NCBI GenBank assembly: GCA_033850885.1
Contig: JAWWPG010000064.1
Location: 62,001-126,000 of the forward strand
Reading direction: 5' to 3'
DNA length: 64,000 nt
From: JAWWPG01 sp033850885
Lineage (GTDB): Bacteria; Actinomycetota; Actinomycetes; Propionibacteriales; Nocardioidaceae
The translations under genes were made by a program, and so were the position numbers. Under the pieces are notes generated by a model. The model did no database searches and had not been told where the DNA came from. It was given only the letters and a program-made list of their open reading frames with translations. This document shows, in pieces, positions 1-8,377 of the stretch (within the stretch, counting starts at the first letter, position 1; each line of letters starts with the position of its first letter).

Positions 1-378
1 CCTCTCCACGCCGACGGGCTCGTCGTCCGGGTCCAGCTTCGCGACGTACCGCTCGAGCATCTCGTGTGCCCGTACCCGAGCCTCGTGGCGTTGGGTCTCG
101 TCGCGGTACCCGTCGCCGAGCCAGGCTTCGTCAAGCAGCACGCCGATGTGGGCAGCGGTACGACGATCGCGGGGCGCCTTCCACCAGTTGGCGAGCGCGG
201 TGTGCACCGCCGCGCCGAACGAGTTGTGGGCCCATGGGGGACCCTTGGCCGGCGGCGGACGGTCGAGGTAGGTGAACCGGTACCGCCGCGGACAGTCGAG
301 AAAGCAAGCCAGCCGGGAGGGGGCCGCCTGCAACAGCCGGCGCGGCATCCCCTCGAAACCGAGCTGTGCGCCCGTCAC
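1..378 (-). CDS. RecB-family (PD-(D/E)XK) exonuclease, N-terminal part
   Basis: Only the first 126 codons are present; the rest lies beyond the left edge. Reading starts at a GTG (376-378) that shares GTGA with the stop of the upstream PHP gene, so the two are translationally coupled. The N-terminus carries a PSRLACFLDCPRRYRF stretch, the Ser-x-x-x-Phe-x-x-Cys-Pro pattern that opens RecB/AddB-type PDDEXK_1 nuclease domains, followed by a GAAVHTALANWW segment matching the conserved Gly-x-x-x-His of the family. The catalytic Asp/Glu/Lys residues would be in the missing part. The family nicks or degrades DNA during repair and some members carry an Fe-S cluster. An internal ATG ten codons downstream is an alternative start. 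Family call fairly sure, specific role unknown. Confidence 0.75.
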   Translation of the reverse strand, partial: MTGAQLGFEGMPRRLLQAAPSRLACFLDCPRRYRFTYLDRPPPAKGPPWAHNSFGAAVHTALANWWKAPRDRRTAAHIGVLLDEAWLGDGYRDETQRHEARVRAHEMLERYVAKLDPDDEPVGVER

Positions 379-1280
379 GTCCTGGCGCCCCCGGCGGCGG
401 CGCCCACGACCGCCCGGACCTGCCGACCACTGGCGGCGGCGTTTCGCGCCGCAGCGTCCAGCAGGCGGTCGAACTCGGCTGGCGCGGTGAGGTTGCATCC
501 GAGCTCGTGGCCCACCTTCCCCGCGCCGTGGTAGTCACTCGACCCTGTCACGACGAGCCCGAGCTGCACCGCGATGCTGCGCAGCCGTTCGCGGTTTTCG
601 GGTGAGTGGTCCTCGTGGTCGACCTCCATGCCCACGAGGCCCAGCGCCGCGAACTGCGCGAAGGTCTCCAGGTCGGGGACCTGGCGGGTGTTGCGGCCCC
701 ACGGGTGAGCGATCACCGCCACGCCGCCAGCGGCCGCCACCAGCCGAATCATGTCGGACGTGGCCGGCGCGTAGCGCGCGACGAAACCCGGCCGACCGGG
801 CCGCAACCACCTGTCGAAGGCCTCCGCCCGGTCGTGCACGATGTGCCGGGCGACCATCGCGTCCGCGAAGTGGGGACGGCCGATCACGCCGTGGACACCG
901 GCCTGTTGTCGCACCTCCTCGGCGCTGAGGTGGACCCCGGCGGCGGCCAGCCGCTCCAGCATGGCGTCGAGCCGGCGGTCCCTTCCTTCCAGGATCCTGC
1001 CGAGCTCGGACGCCAGCGGCGGGAACCCGGGGTCGAGGAGGTAACCGAGGACGTGCACCCCCCGGTCGCGGTGCTTGGTGGAGATTTCCATCCCGGGGAC
1101 CAGGCTGAGGCCGGTACGACGGGCAGCGGCCGCCGCCTCGACCCATCCGGCATCCGTGTCGTGGTCGGTGAGCGCGAGCACATCGAGTCCGAGCGCGACA
1201 GCGCGCTCCACCACCTCCGACGGTGAGGTCGTCCCGTCGGAGACGTTGGAGTGGCTGTGAAGGTCGATCCGCACCCTCAC
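375..1280 (-). CDS. PHP-domain metal-dependent phosphoesterase
   Basis: A 301-residue PHP (polymerase and histidinol phosphatase) domain protein. The metal ligands are visible in order: HSHSN at residues 8-12, TDHD near 38-41, GMEIS near 68, HPWG near 192 and SDYHG near 248. This fits the TrpH/YciV branch, which hydrolyses phosphoester bonds of nucleotides or short RNA in the cytoplasm. The GTG start at 1280 shares GTGA with the stop of the MFS gene upstream, and the gene overlaps the RecB-like gene downstream in the same way, so MFS, PHP and RecB form one minus-strand unit. A second GTG two codons later is possible. The exact substrate cannot be read from sequence. Confidence 0.85.
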   Translation of the reverse strand: MRVRIDLHSHSNVSDGTTSPSEVVERAVALGLDVLALTDHDTDAGWVEAAAAARRTGLSLVPGMEISTKHRDRGVHVLGYLLDPGFPPLASELGRILEGRDRRLDAMLERLAAAGVHLSAEEVRQQAGVHGVIGRPHFADAMVARHIVHDRAEAFDRWLRPGRPGFVARYAPATSDMIRLVAAAGGVAVIAHPWGRNTRQVPDLETFAQFAALGLVGMEVDHEDHSPENRERLRSIAVQLGLVVTGSSDYHGAGKVGHELGCNLTAPAEFDRLLDAAARNAAASGRQVRAVVGAAAGGART

Positions 1281-2770
1281 AGAGTAGGGGTCCTCGCCGA
1301 CACCGAGCGCCTCCTCGTCACGATCAGGTCGACGACCCCCAACGCGAGCGCCGCGGCGACGAAGGCCAGCGTCACGAGCACGGCCCGGCCCAGAGCGCCG
1401 GCATAGGCGGAATCGCGTGCGCCGCCAACCAGGCGGTCGGCGTGCTGCGGCAGCGCGGTGAAGAACGTGGCACCGATGACCGCCTGACCGATCGCCGAGC
1501 CGATCCGCTGGGCCGTCTGCAGGACGCCGCCCGCCGTGCTCCCAGCCACGGGGTCGACGTTGGCCAGCGACAGAGTCTGGTTCGGAGTGATCACCGCCCC
1601 GGACCCGATGCCCATGACGAAGAGCGGGGCCGCGAGGGCCACGGTCGCGTTGGCGCCTTGAGTGTCTCGCACGACGATGTCGAGGAGCAGAGCCCCGGTG
1701 CCGAAGGTGAGACATGCCCCGACGACGAGCGGTCGGCCGACCCGCGTGACGACCCGCCCCGCCAGCGGCGCCACGACCACCGACCCGATGGCATACGCGG
1801 TGATGCCCAGCCCGGACTCGAGCGCCGAGTACCCGAGACCCTGCTGGTAGAACAGCGCCAGCACCAGCGGGAGGCCGGTCATCCCGCAGAAGAACACCAG
1901 GGCGAGCAGCACCCCGACCGTGTACGACGGCTCACGGAACAGCCCGAGGTCGACCAAGGGGTCGGCATGTTGACGCGTCAGGCGGGCCTCCCGCCGGAAG
2001 AAGCACACCCCGAGGACCGCCGCGGGGACCGCCAGCCAGGCGACTCTGGCGTCCCTCAAGGCGTCGTACTCGACAGCCGCGACGAGCACGCCGAACGTCG
2101 CGAGTCCGAGCAGCGCGGCGCCGGCGAAGTCCAGCCGATGCCGTCCGAGCGGCCGGTCCGGGGGAAGCAGCCGGCGCGCGAGCGCGATGACGGCCAGCCC
2201 GAGGGGGATGTTCACGAAGAACACCAGCCGCCAGCCGGTGCTCGGACCTCCGAGGGCGATCAACGCTCCGCCCACCAATGGCCCGACGGCCGTGCCGATG
2301 CCGACGATCGCGCCGATCATGCCGAACGCTCGGCCGCGGTCACGACCGCTGAACATCTGCTGGACGAGGCCGGAGACCTGCGGGTTGATCAGCCCGCCGC
2401 ACAACCCCTGAAGCACCCGGGCGGCGACCAACGGCTCCGCACCCGGGGAAAGACCCGACAGGGCGCTCGTGACGACGAACCCCGAGACACCGATGAGGAA
2501 CATCCGTCGCCTGCCGTGGTCGTCGCCGAGCCGCCCGGCGAGGACGGGCACCAACCCGAAAGCCAGCGTGTACCCGCTCACGACCCACTGCAGCATGGCC
2601 GGACTGGCGTGGGTCGACGCGCCGATCGAGGGCAGCGCGACGTTAGTGATGCTCACGTCGAGCAACGTCATGAACAACGCGCTGCAGCACACCGCGAGGG
2701 CCAGCCAGCGGCGAGAGTCGTTCCTCGACTCGGAGATCGACGCCGCGGGCACGTGGGGCAGATTACCCAC
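1277..2770 (-). CDS. MFS drug-efflux transporter, DHA2 (14-TM) family
   Basis: A 497-residue polytopic membrane protein. The first helix ends in LFMTLLDVSITNVALPSIG, the motif D1 (LDxTxxNVALP) that marks the 14-helix EmrB/QacA (DHA2) drug:H+ antiporters, and motif A (GRLGDDHGRRR) follows near residue 85. Length matches the family (about 480-530). It probably exports hydrophobic compounds using the proton gradient; the substrate cannot be inferred. It heads a minus-strand unit with the PHP and RecB-like genes and is divergent from the Nudix gene with only 37 bases between start codons, so the two promoters must lie in or next to coding sequence or one gene is leaderless. No TetR/MarR regulator sits beside it. 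Confidence 0.88.
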   Translation of the reverse strand: MGNLPHVPAASISESRNDSRRWLALAVCCSALFMTLLDVSITNVALPSIGASTHASPAMLQWVVSGYTLAFGLVPVLAGRLGDDHGRRRMFLIGVSGFVVTSALSGLSPGAEPLVAARVLQGLCGGLINPQVSGLVQQMFSGRDRGRAFGMIGAIVGIGTAVGPLVGGALIALGGPSTGWRLVFFVNIPLGLAVIALARRLLPPDRPLGRHRLDFAGAALLGLATFGVLVAAVEYDALRDARVAWLAVPAAVLGVCFFRREARLTRQHADPLVDLGLFREPSYTVGVLLALVFFCGMTGLPLVLALFYQQGLGYSALESGLGITAYAIGSVVVAPLAGRVVTRVGRPLVVGACLTFGTGALLLDIVVRDTQGANATVALAAPLFVMGIGSGAVITPNQTLSLANVDPVAGSTAGGVLQTAQRIGSAIGQAVIGATFFTALPQHADRLVGGARDSAYAGALGRAVLVTLAFVAAALALGVVDLIVTRRRSVSARTPTL

Positions 2771-2807
2771 GGGGGACGGCGCGATCTTGTCGGTCTAGCC
2801 TCGGCGG

Positions 2808-3212
2808 ATGGAGATCCCGTGCGTTGGCGCGATCATCCGCGACGGCGCCGGGCGGGTGCTCCTCGTCAGGCGCGGCCACCCGCCAAGTCTCGGGCTGTGG
2901 TCGATCCCCGGTGGCCGGGTCGAGGCGGGTGAGGCGACCCACGACGCCGTACGGCGTGAGGTCCGCGAGGAGACCGGCCTCGAGGTGGCGGTCGGTGAGG
3001 TGGCCGGAACGGTGACGTTGCCGGTGCCGCCGGGACCGGACGTCTATGCGGTGACCGACTTCTTCGCGACAGTGACGCCCGGCACGCCGAGAGTTCCGGT
3101 GGCCGGCGACGACGCGCTCGAGGCGCGGTGGGTCACGCAGGAGGAGCTGCTCGCGCTGGAGCTCACCCCGCAGCTCGCGGACACGCTGGCGTCCTGGCGG
3201 ACCTGGTCCTGA
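2808..3212 (+). CDS. Nudix hydrolase
   Basis: A 134-residue single-domain Nudix protein. The Nudix box is intact: Gly36, Glu42, Arg50-Glu51, Glu54-Glu55 and Gly57 fit the Gx5Ex7REUxEExGU pattern exactly, so the enzyme should bind Mg2+ and cleave a nucleoside diphosphate linked to another group. The N-terminal VGAIIRDGAGRVLLVRRG strand is typical of MutT/ADP-ribose-like members. The true substrate (oxidised dNTP, NADH or ADP-ribose) is not decided by the sequence. It is alone on the plus strand, divergent from the MFS gene and ending 13 bases from the end of the convergent M1 peptidase gene. Confidence 0.88.
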   Translation: MEIPCVGAIIRDGAGRVLLVRRGHPPSLGLWSIPGGRVEAGEATHDAVRREVREETGLEVAVGEVAGTVTLPVPPGPDVYAVTDFFATVTPGTPRVPVAGDDALEARWVTQEELLALELTPQLADTLASWRTWS

Positions 3213-3225
3213 CGCGACTCACGCC

Positions 3226-4671
3226 TCAGATGCCGGGTGGCTTGGCCTGCTTCCAGAGCCAGGTACGGAAGAACCTCTCCAGGTTCTGGCCGGACACCTT
3301 GCTCGCGAGGTTGGTGAACTCCCGCGTCGTCACGTTGCCGTCCCGGTGCTCGGTGGCCCACGTTCTCATCAGCTGGAAGAACTTCTGGTCACCGATCCGG
3401 TGACGCAGCGACGCCAGCGTCATTGCGCCCCGGTAGTACACGGCCTGCGAGAACATCGTGTTGCGCTTCGGGTCGGCGATCGACTGCTTCCAGAAGCTCG
3501 AGCCCGAGCCGATGCTGTTGAAGACCCGCTTGGCGTACGCGTAGGTCGTTCTACCGCCTCGGTGCTCGGCCCACACCCACGAGACGAACGTGGCGAAACC
3601 CTCGTTCAGCCAGATGTTCTGCCAGGTCTTCACCGAGAGACTGTCGCCGAACCACTGGTGGGCAAGCTCGTGCGATGCGGTGACCTGGTCGGGCACGAAA
3701 CCGTAGAGCGGACGCGTCTGGGTCTCCAGCGAGAACCCGATGTGCGGCACGTTGTCGACGATGCCCCCGGTGGAGCTGAACGGGTAGCGCCCGAAGAGCT
3801 TGGCCCAGTAGTCGGTGATGTCACCGGTCAGCTTGACGACCCTGGCCGACTCGGCCTGGTTCTCCAGTGCCGGGTCCACCGCCACCGTCTCGGGGATCCC
3901 GGCTGCCGTCTTCGTGTTGTGGAAGTTCCACTTGCCGATGCCGATCGTGGCGAGGTAGGTCGCCATCGGCTGGCTCTCGGTCCACACGAACGTGTCCATG
4001 CCTGCGCTGCTGCTGCCACCGGTCCGGTCGCCGTTCGCCACCACCTGGGTGCCGGTGGGCACGGTGATGTCGAACCTGAACGTCGCCTTGTCGCTCGGAT
4101 GGTCGTTCGAGGGGTACCAGGTGTGTGCGGCATTGGGCTCGCACCCCACGAAGGCACCGTCCTTGGTGAAGATCCAGCCGTACGGCGCACCGAACACGAT
4201 CGGCGAGTTCCGGATGGTGTGCGGCGTGCCTGCGTAGGCGACGACGACGGTGAACGCCCGGCCCTTCGGCAGCCCGGACTGCGGCGTGACGACCAGCTCC
4301 TGGCCGCGGCGGGTGAAGCCGGCTCCGACCGCGTTGACGGTCAGGCTGCTGATCTTGTAGTTCGTCAGGTCGAGGTCGAAGCGGGACAGGTTCTGGGTCG
4401 CGGTCGCCGTGATGGTGGCGGTGCCACCGAGATGGTGCGATTGCGGGATGTAGGTCAGCTTGAGGTCGTAGTGCGAGACGTTGTATCCGCCGTTGCCCTC
4501 CCGCGGGAAGTAGGGGTCTCCGAGTCCCGGCGAGCCGGGTCTGAACGCGGCCTGCGATGCCGACAACGGGCTGGCCGGCGCAGCGAGCGTTGCCACTCCG
4601 AGGCCGCTGAAGCAGAGGGCGGCGGAGACGCCGGCTCCGACGTACCCGAGCCGCTTCCTGGAGAAAGTCAT
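3226..4671 (-). CDS. Secreted M1-family zinc metallopeptidase
   Basis: A 481-residue protein with a Sec-type signal: basic MTFSRKRLGYV, a hydrophobic stretch, then LAAPASPLSA where cleavage is likely. The N-terminal domain is the M1 beta-saddle. The gluzincin motif HELAHQWFGD (HEXXH) is followed 18 residues on by NEGFA, giving both zinc histidines, the catalytic Glu and the third ligand. The usual exopeptidase GAMEN motif is not found; the matching position reads GFSLETQT, so aminopeptidase specificity may differ from PepN. It lacks the long C-terminal domain of PepN. A GGAGG lies 7 bases before a GTG at 4677 and 13 before the ATG used here, so two extra codons are possible. It lies downstream of the phosphatase gene on the same strand. 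Confidence 0.85.
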   Translation of the reverse strand: MTFSRKRLGYVGAGVSAALCFSGLGVATLAAPASPLSASQAAFRPGSPGLGDPYFPREGNGGYNVSHYDLKLTYIPQSHHLGGTATITATATQNLSRFDLDLTNYKISSLTVNAVGAGFTRRGQELVVTPQSGLPKGRAFTVVVAYAGTPHTIRNSPIVFGAPYGWIFTKDGAFVGCEPNAAHTWYPSNDHPSDKATFRFDITVPTGTQVVANGDRTGGSSSAGMDTFVWTESQPMATYLATIGIGKWNFHNTKTAAGIPETVAVDPALENQAESARVVKLTGDITDYWAKLFGRYPFSSTGGIVDNVPHIGFSLETQTRPLYGFVPDQVTASHELAHQWFGDSLSVKTWQNIWLNEGFATFVSWVWAEHRGGRTTYAYAKRVFNSIGSGSSFWKQSIADPKRNTMFSQAVYYRGAMTLASLRHRIGDQKFFQLMRTWATEHRDGNVTTREFTNLASKVSGQNLERFFRTWLWKQAKPPGI

Positions 4672-4712
4672 GACCACATCCGTCCCTCCGACCGTGCGTG
4701 AGTGCCGCCGAC

Positions 4713-5300
4713 TCACCCCGGCTGGCGCGCGTTCCAGAGGTCGAGTGTAGGGGTGCCTCGGTCGTGGCTGAGGATGCTCACCCGGGTGGTGGCGAGCTCG
4801 AGGTTGGCACCGAGGACGATCGGCTGGTCGAGCCATCGGGCGGACAACGCGCGCAGCACGTGGCCATGGGCGACCAGCAGGACGCGTCCGTCCACCTCGC
4901 GACAGCGCTCGATCACCCGGTCCACGCGGCGAGCCACCTGCTCCGGGGACTCACCGCCGGGGCAACCGTGCGTCCACACCGACCAGTCCGGGTCGGACTC
5001 GTGGATCTCAGCTCGCGTGCGGCCTTCGTACTGCCCGTAGTCCCACTCGGCGAGGTCGTCCACCACCTCCTCGTCCGTGAGGCCGACCAGCTCTGCGGTA
5101 CGAAGCGCGCGCTGCCTCGGGCTGCACAGCACGAGGTCGAACGAGACCCCCTCGAGGCTCGGCCGGAGCTCGACGGCCGACCGCTCACCCTCCGGAGTCA
5201 ACGGCAGGTCCGTGCGTCCCGTGTGCCGACCCGACTTGCTCCACTCGGTCTCGCCGTGCCGCACCAGCCACACATCGGTCGTCGAGCCCCGTGCATCCAT
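4713..5300 (-). CDS. Histidine phosphatase (phosphoglycerate mutase-like) family protein
   Basis: A 195-residue branch-2-like histidine phosphatase. The catalytic LVRHGETEW motif is at residues 12-20 (phospho-accepting His in RHG), the acid/base region WDYGQYEGRT is near 86-95, and the second catalytic His is in VAHGHVLRAL near 144. Members of this group hydrolyse small phosphomonoesters; cofactor-type phosphoglycerate mutases are longer and carry extra insertions, so a phosphatase is more likely than a glycolytic mutase. The gene starts 96 bases from the divergent sulfotransferase-like gene and precedes the secreted M1 peptidase on the same strand. Confidence 0.85.
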   Translation of the reverse strand: MDARGSTTDVWLVRHGETEWSKSGRHTGRTDLPLTPEGERSAVELRPSLEGVSFDLVLCSPRQRALRTAELVGLTDEEVVDDLAEWDYGQYEGRTRAEIHESDPDWSVWTHGCPGGESPEQVARRVDRVIERCREVDGRVLLVAHGHVLRALSARWLDQPIVLGANLELATTRVSILSHDRGTPTLDLWNARQPG

Positions 5301-5396
5301 GCGTGAACGCTACCGAAGGCTGGTGCCCGGTGGGGCGCGGATCACGCGGTACGGCGGTGGCGGCAGCCGTCCGACCACTCGGGATAAGGTGCCCGC

Positions 5397-6596
5397 GTGA
5401 GCAAAAAGGTGTTCCTGCACGTGGGACTGCCCAAGAGCGGCACCTCGTACCTGCAGGCCGTGTTGGCGGCGAACAAGAGCCGCCTTGCCGACCGGGCCCA
5501 CCTGCTCTTCCCCGGGTCGACCTGGCAGGACCAGGTGAGGGCTGTGCGCGACGTCCGCTCCGCCAAGGGGCATGCCCCATCGGAGAGGGAAGCGGCCGGC
5601 GAGTGGGCCCGGCTCGTGCATGAGATCTCCACCTGGCAGGGCGACGCCGTCGTGTCGATGGAGTGGCTGGCGGGGGCGACGAGCCGGGAGGCCACCCGCA
5701 TCGTCGAGTCCCTGGCGCCCGGTCAGGTCGAGCTCGTTGTCACCGTGCGCGACCTCGCGCGGACGATCCCCGCGGCGTGGCAGGAGTTCCTCCAGAACGA
5801 GGAGGTGTGGTCCTGGTCGGAGTTCCTCGGCGCGGTGACCTCGGAGAACCCGAGGGGGACACCCGCCGGCAACCTGTTCTGGTCCCAGCAGGACCTCGGC
5901 AAGATCCTGGCCACCTGGCGGGACGCGCTTGCTTCAGAACGGATGCATGTCGTCACCGTCCCGCAGGCCGGGGCGCCGGCCGGTGAGCTCTGGACACGGT
6001 TCGCCAGCGTCCTCGGGATCGACGGGAGCCTCTTCGACGCGAGCGGCCAAGGGAGCAACGAGTCGCTGGGGCGCGAGTCGGCCGAGCTCATGCTGAGGCT
6101 GAACCGGGTGAGCCGGGCCCGCGGCATGGAGTGGAGCACCTACGAGGAGATGTTCAAGCACACGCTTGCCAAACAGGCCCTTTCCAAGCGCAAGCACGTG
6201 GAGACCCCGCAGCACCGCATCCCTCCCGACCTGCAGGCTTGGACGGTCGCACGCACGGCGGAGCAGGTCCGGGCGATCGAGGCCTCAGGTGCAGGTGTCG
6301 TCGGCGACCTCTCCGACCTCGAGTCCGACTTCGGACCCCCGGACCCGCACCTCGGTGAGACGAGCTGCGAGGGGATCCTCGAGGCCGCCCTGGAAGGCCT
6401 GGTGGCCCTCGCGAAGGACCGGCGCGCGGAGCTCGAGAGGCTACGGCAGCGCAACGCCAGGCTGACGCGCCAGGACGGTCACGTCCGTGAGCAGGCCCGC
6501 CCTCGCGAGTCGGCCAGGGCCGTCTTGCGCCGTCCGCTCCGGCGGGCCTACCGGTCGGCGATCGCGAAGGTACGTCGATCGGCTACGGCGAGGTGA
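5397..6596 (+). CDS. Sulfotransferase-like protein (first of a tandem pair)
   Basis: A 399-residue cytoplasmic protein. The N-terminal KVFLHVGLPKSGTSYLQ is the 5'-phosphosulfate-binding loop of PAPS-dependent sulfotransferases (P-loop-like PKxGT). It shares with its neighbour SMEWLAGAT, a (S/N)QQDL..IL..W segment, a VTVPQ strand, SVLGIDGS, and NESLG..SAELM.R.N; ELVVTVRDLARTIPAAWQ occupies the place of the 3'-phosphate-binding strand. The last 70 residues are rich in Arg, Glu and Leu and look like a short coiled coil with a basic tail. It starts at GTG and shares GTGA with the next gene. The acceptor is unknown; no glycosyltransferase or PAPS synthesis gene lies nearby. Family call good, activity inferred. 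Confidence 0.7.
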   Translation: MSKKVFLHVGLPKSGTSYLQAVLAANKSRLADRAHLLFPGSTWQDQVRAVRDVRSAKGHAPSEREAAGEWARLVHEISTWQGDAVVSMEWLAGATSREATRIVESLAPGQVELVVTVRDLARTIPAAWQEFLQNEEVWSWSEFLGAVTSENPRGTPAGNLFWSQQDLGKILATWRDALASERMHVVTVPQAGAPAGELWTRFASVLGIDGSLFDASGQGSNESLGRESAELMLRLNRVSRARGMEWSTYEEMFKHTLAKQALSKRKHVETPQHRIPPDLQAWTVARTAEQVRAIEASGAGVVGDLSDLESDFGPPDPHLGETSCEGILEAALEGLVALAKDRRAELERLRQRNARLTRQDGHVREQARPRESARAVLRRPLRRAYRSAIAKVRRSATAR

Positions 6597-7756
6597 CCAC
6601 GCGCGAGGGACCGCCAGGCCCGACGATCTTCCTGCACATCGGGACCCCGAAGTCGGGGACGACCTACCTCCAGTCGAGGTTCACCAAGAGCTACCAGCAG
6701 GCTGCGGAGCAGGGGCTGCTATGGCCGGGTCCACGTTGGGGCACCCACGTCGAGGCGGTCCGTGACCTCCGGACTCTGGAACCCGGCCAGCGTCCCGACC
6801 CCCAAGGTCCGTGGATGGCGCTCGCCAAGGCCGCCCGCGAGTGGCCCGGCGAGCGGGTGCTGATCTCCATGGAGTGGCTGGCCGGCTCGACGCCGTACCA
6901 GGTCATGACGGCGGTGCGGACGCTCCAGCCGAACCGGGTCGAGGTCATCTGCACGGCGAGGGACCTGCTGCGCTCGTTCGTCGCCCAGTGGCAGGAGATG
7001 ACCAAGAACTGTCGACCCTGGAGCTGGCGTGAGTTCGTCGACGAGATGCTCGCGGACGGGCCGGGACCGGCCCACGAGCGTTTCTGGAACCAGCAGGACC
7101 TTCCGGAGATCCTCGAGAAGTGGTCCACGGACGTGCCCCGCGACCGGGTTCATCTCGTGACACTCCCGCAGAGCAGGTCCGACCCGGAGCTGCTCTGGAA
7201 ACGTTTCTGCTCGGTCCTCGGGATCGACGGCTCCTCGTTCGAGGAGCCGCAGCGCGACAACGAGTCGCTCGGTGTGGTTTCCGCCGAGCTGATGCACCGG
7301 GTCAACATCGCCGCGATCGCGAAGGACGTGACCCACGAGGAGTACCAGAAGGTGTTCCACTGGAGCCTCGCGGACCAGATCCTGGCACCGCGGCGCGGCG
7401 ACGAGCAGCCGATCGCGGTCTCCGCCGAGGTGGATGCCTGGATACGTCGCCGGGCCGAGCGCCTCGTCGAGGACACTCGCGACCTCGGTATCGACGTGGT
7501 CGGTGACCTTGCGGATCTGGTGCCCGGCCCACGCCTGGACGGGCGCGAACCTGACGACGTCTCAGACGCGGAGCTGCTGGAGACCGCCATCGACGCCCTC
7601 GCATCGCTCGGCCTTGCGCAGTTCAAGTCGCTGCAGAAAGCGCGCACCCGTAACCAGGACCTACGCCGCCAGCTGACCCGGCTGCGGGACAGGACCGGAG
7701 CGGCTGGCAACCCAGCGGCCGAGAGGCGGAAGGGCCGCCGGGACGCCGACTCATGA
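6593..7756 (+). CDS. Sulfotransferase-like protein (second of a tandem pair)
   Basis: A 387-residue paralogue of the preceding protein, starting at a GTG that overlaps its stop by four bases. The PAPS-type loop reads IFLHIGTPKSGTTYLQ. Both proteins share SMEWLAGST, WNQQDLPEIL, VTLPQ, FCSVLGIDGS and the NESLGVVSAELMHRVN block, so the pair arose by tandem duplication. The C-terminus ends in a probable coiled coil (KARTRNQDLRRQLTRLRDR) with a charged tail, similar to its partner, which suggests the two may form a heterodimer. No signal peptide or membrane segment. Ends 28 bases from the convergent MaoC gene. Confidence 0.7.
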   Translation: MTTREGPPGPTIFLHIGTPKSGTTYLQSRFTKSYQQAAEQGLLWPGPRWGTHVEAVRDLRTLEPGQRPDPQGPWMALAKAAREWPGERVLISMEWLAGSTPYQVMTAVRTLQPNRVEVICTARDLLRSFVAQWQEMTKNCRPWSWREFVDEMLADGPGPAHERFWNQQDLPEILEKWSTDVPRDRVHLVTLPQSRSDPELLWKRFCSVLGIDGSSFEEPQRDNESLGVVSAELMHRVNIAAIAKDVTHEEYQKVFHWSLADQILAPRRGDEQPIAVSAEVDAWIRRRAERLVEDTRDLGIDVVGDLADLVPGPRLDGREPDDVSDAELLETAIDALASLGLAQFKSLQKARTRNQDLRRQLTRLRDRTGAAGNPAAERRKGRRDADS

Positions 7757-7784
7757 CCCTGCGGCCGACCGCGTGAGTGGGTTC

Positions 7785-8294
7785 CTACGCATGCCGTTGT
7801 GGTTCCGGGCGGCCCGGCTGGTCACCGCCCCTGGCATCGAGGTAGCCGCGTTTGGGGACCAGGACGCGTCGCCGGAAGGTGCACACGGCCGTGCCGTCCT
7901 GGTTGTAGCCGGTCGTCTCGACATGAACCACCCCGCGGTCGTCCTTGGAGGCGCTCTCCCGCTTGTCGAGGACCGTGGTCTCCCCGTAGATCGTGTCCCC
8001 GTGGAACGTCGGGGCCAGATGTCGGAGAGACTCCACCTCGAGGTTCGCGATGGCCTTGCCCGAGACGTCGGGCACGCTCATGCCGAGCAGCAACGAGTAG
8101 ACGTAGCTCCCGACGACCACGTTCCGGCCGAACTGGGTCGACCCCTCGGCGTAGTGCGCGTCGAGGTGCAGCGGGTGGTGGTTCATCGTCAGCAGGCAGA
8201 ACAGGTGGTCGTCGTACTCGGTGACGGTCTTGCCGGGCCAGTGCCTGTACGTCGCACCGACCTCGAACTCCTCGTAGCTGCGCCCGAACTGCAT
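7785..8294 (-). CDS. MaoC-family (hot-dog) enoyl-CoA hydratase, mesaconyl-CoA hydratase-like
   Basis: A 169-residue single hot-dog protein. An AAGGAG lies 7 bases before this ATG, which fits better than an ATG 33 bases upstream. Sequence features include FGRSYEEFEVG, a PGKTVTEYDDHLFCLLTMNHHPLHLD segment (hydratase-2-type Asp and His) and a central GSYVYSLLLGMSV strand. This is the short MaoC type that in Streptomyces sits beside crotonyl-CoA carboxylase/reductase genes and hydrates mesaconyl-CoA in the ethylmalonyl-CoA pathway. An acyl-CoA dehydrogenase and a malyl-CoA-lyase-like gene are upstream on the same strand, supporting that role, though a lipoprotein gene on the other strand separates them. 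The pathway role is inference. Confidence 0.75.
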   Translation of the reverse strand: MQFGRSYEEFEVGATYRHWPGKTVTEYDDHLFCLLTMNHHPLHLDAHYAEGSTQFGRNVVVGSYVYSLLLGMSVPDVSGKAIANLEVESLRHLAPTFHGDTIYGETTVLDKRESASKDDRGVVHVETTGYNQDGTAVCTFRRRVLVPKRGYLDARGGDQPGRPEPQRHA

Positions 8295-8377
8295 GACATG
8301 GCTCCTTGCTGAGTCGACCTGGTTCACGCCAATCGTGGCGCATCCGGCGGCTCGTCGTGGCTTGTTAGCCTGGCGCC

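Noticed and set aside
1223..2932. Long plus-strand frame of 569 codons
   Set aside because: It is antisense to the MFS transporter gene; its translation is Arg/Asp/Gly-rich low-complexity without domains, the usual shadow in GC-rich DNA.
5397..7756. Sulfated natural-product gene cluster
   Set aside because: No polyketide, peptide synthetase, glycosyltransferase or sulfate-activation genes lie within the window around the pair.
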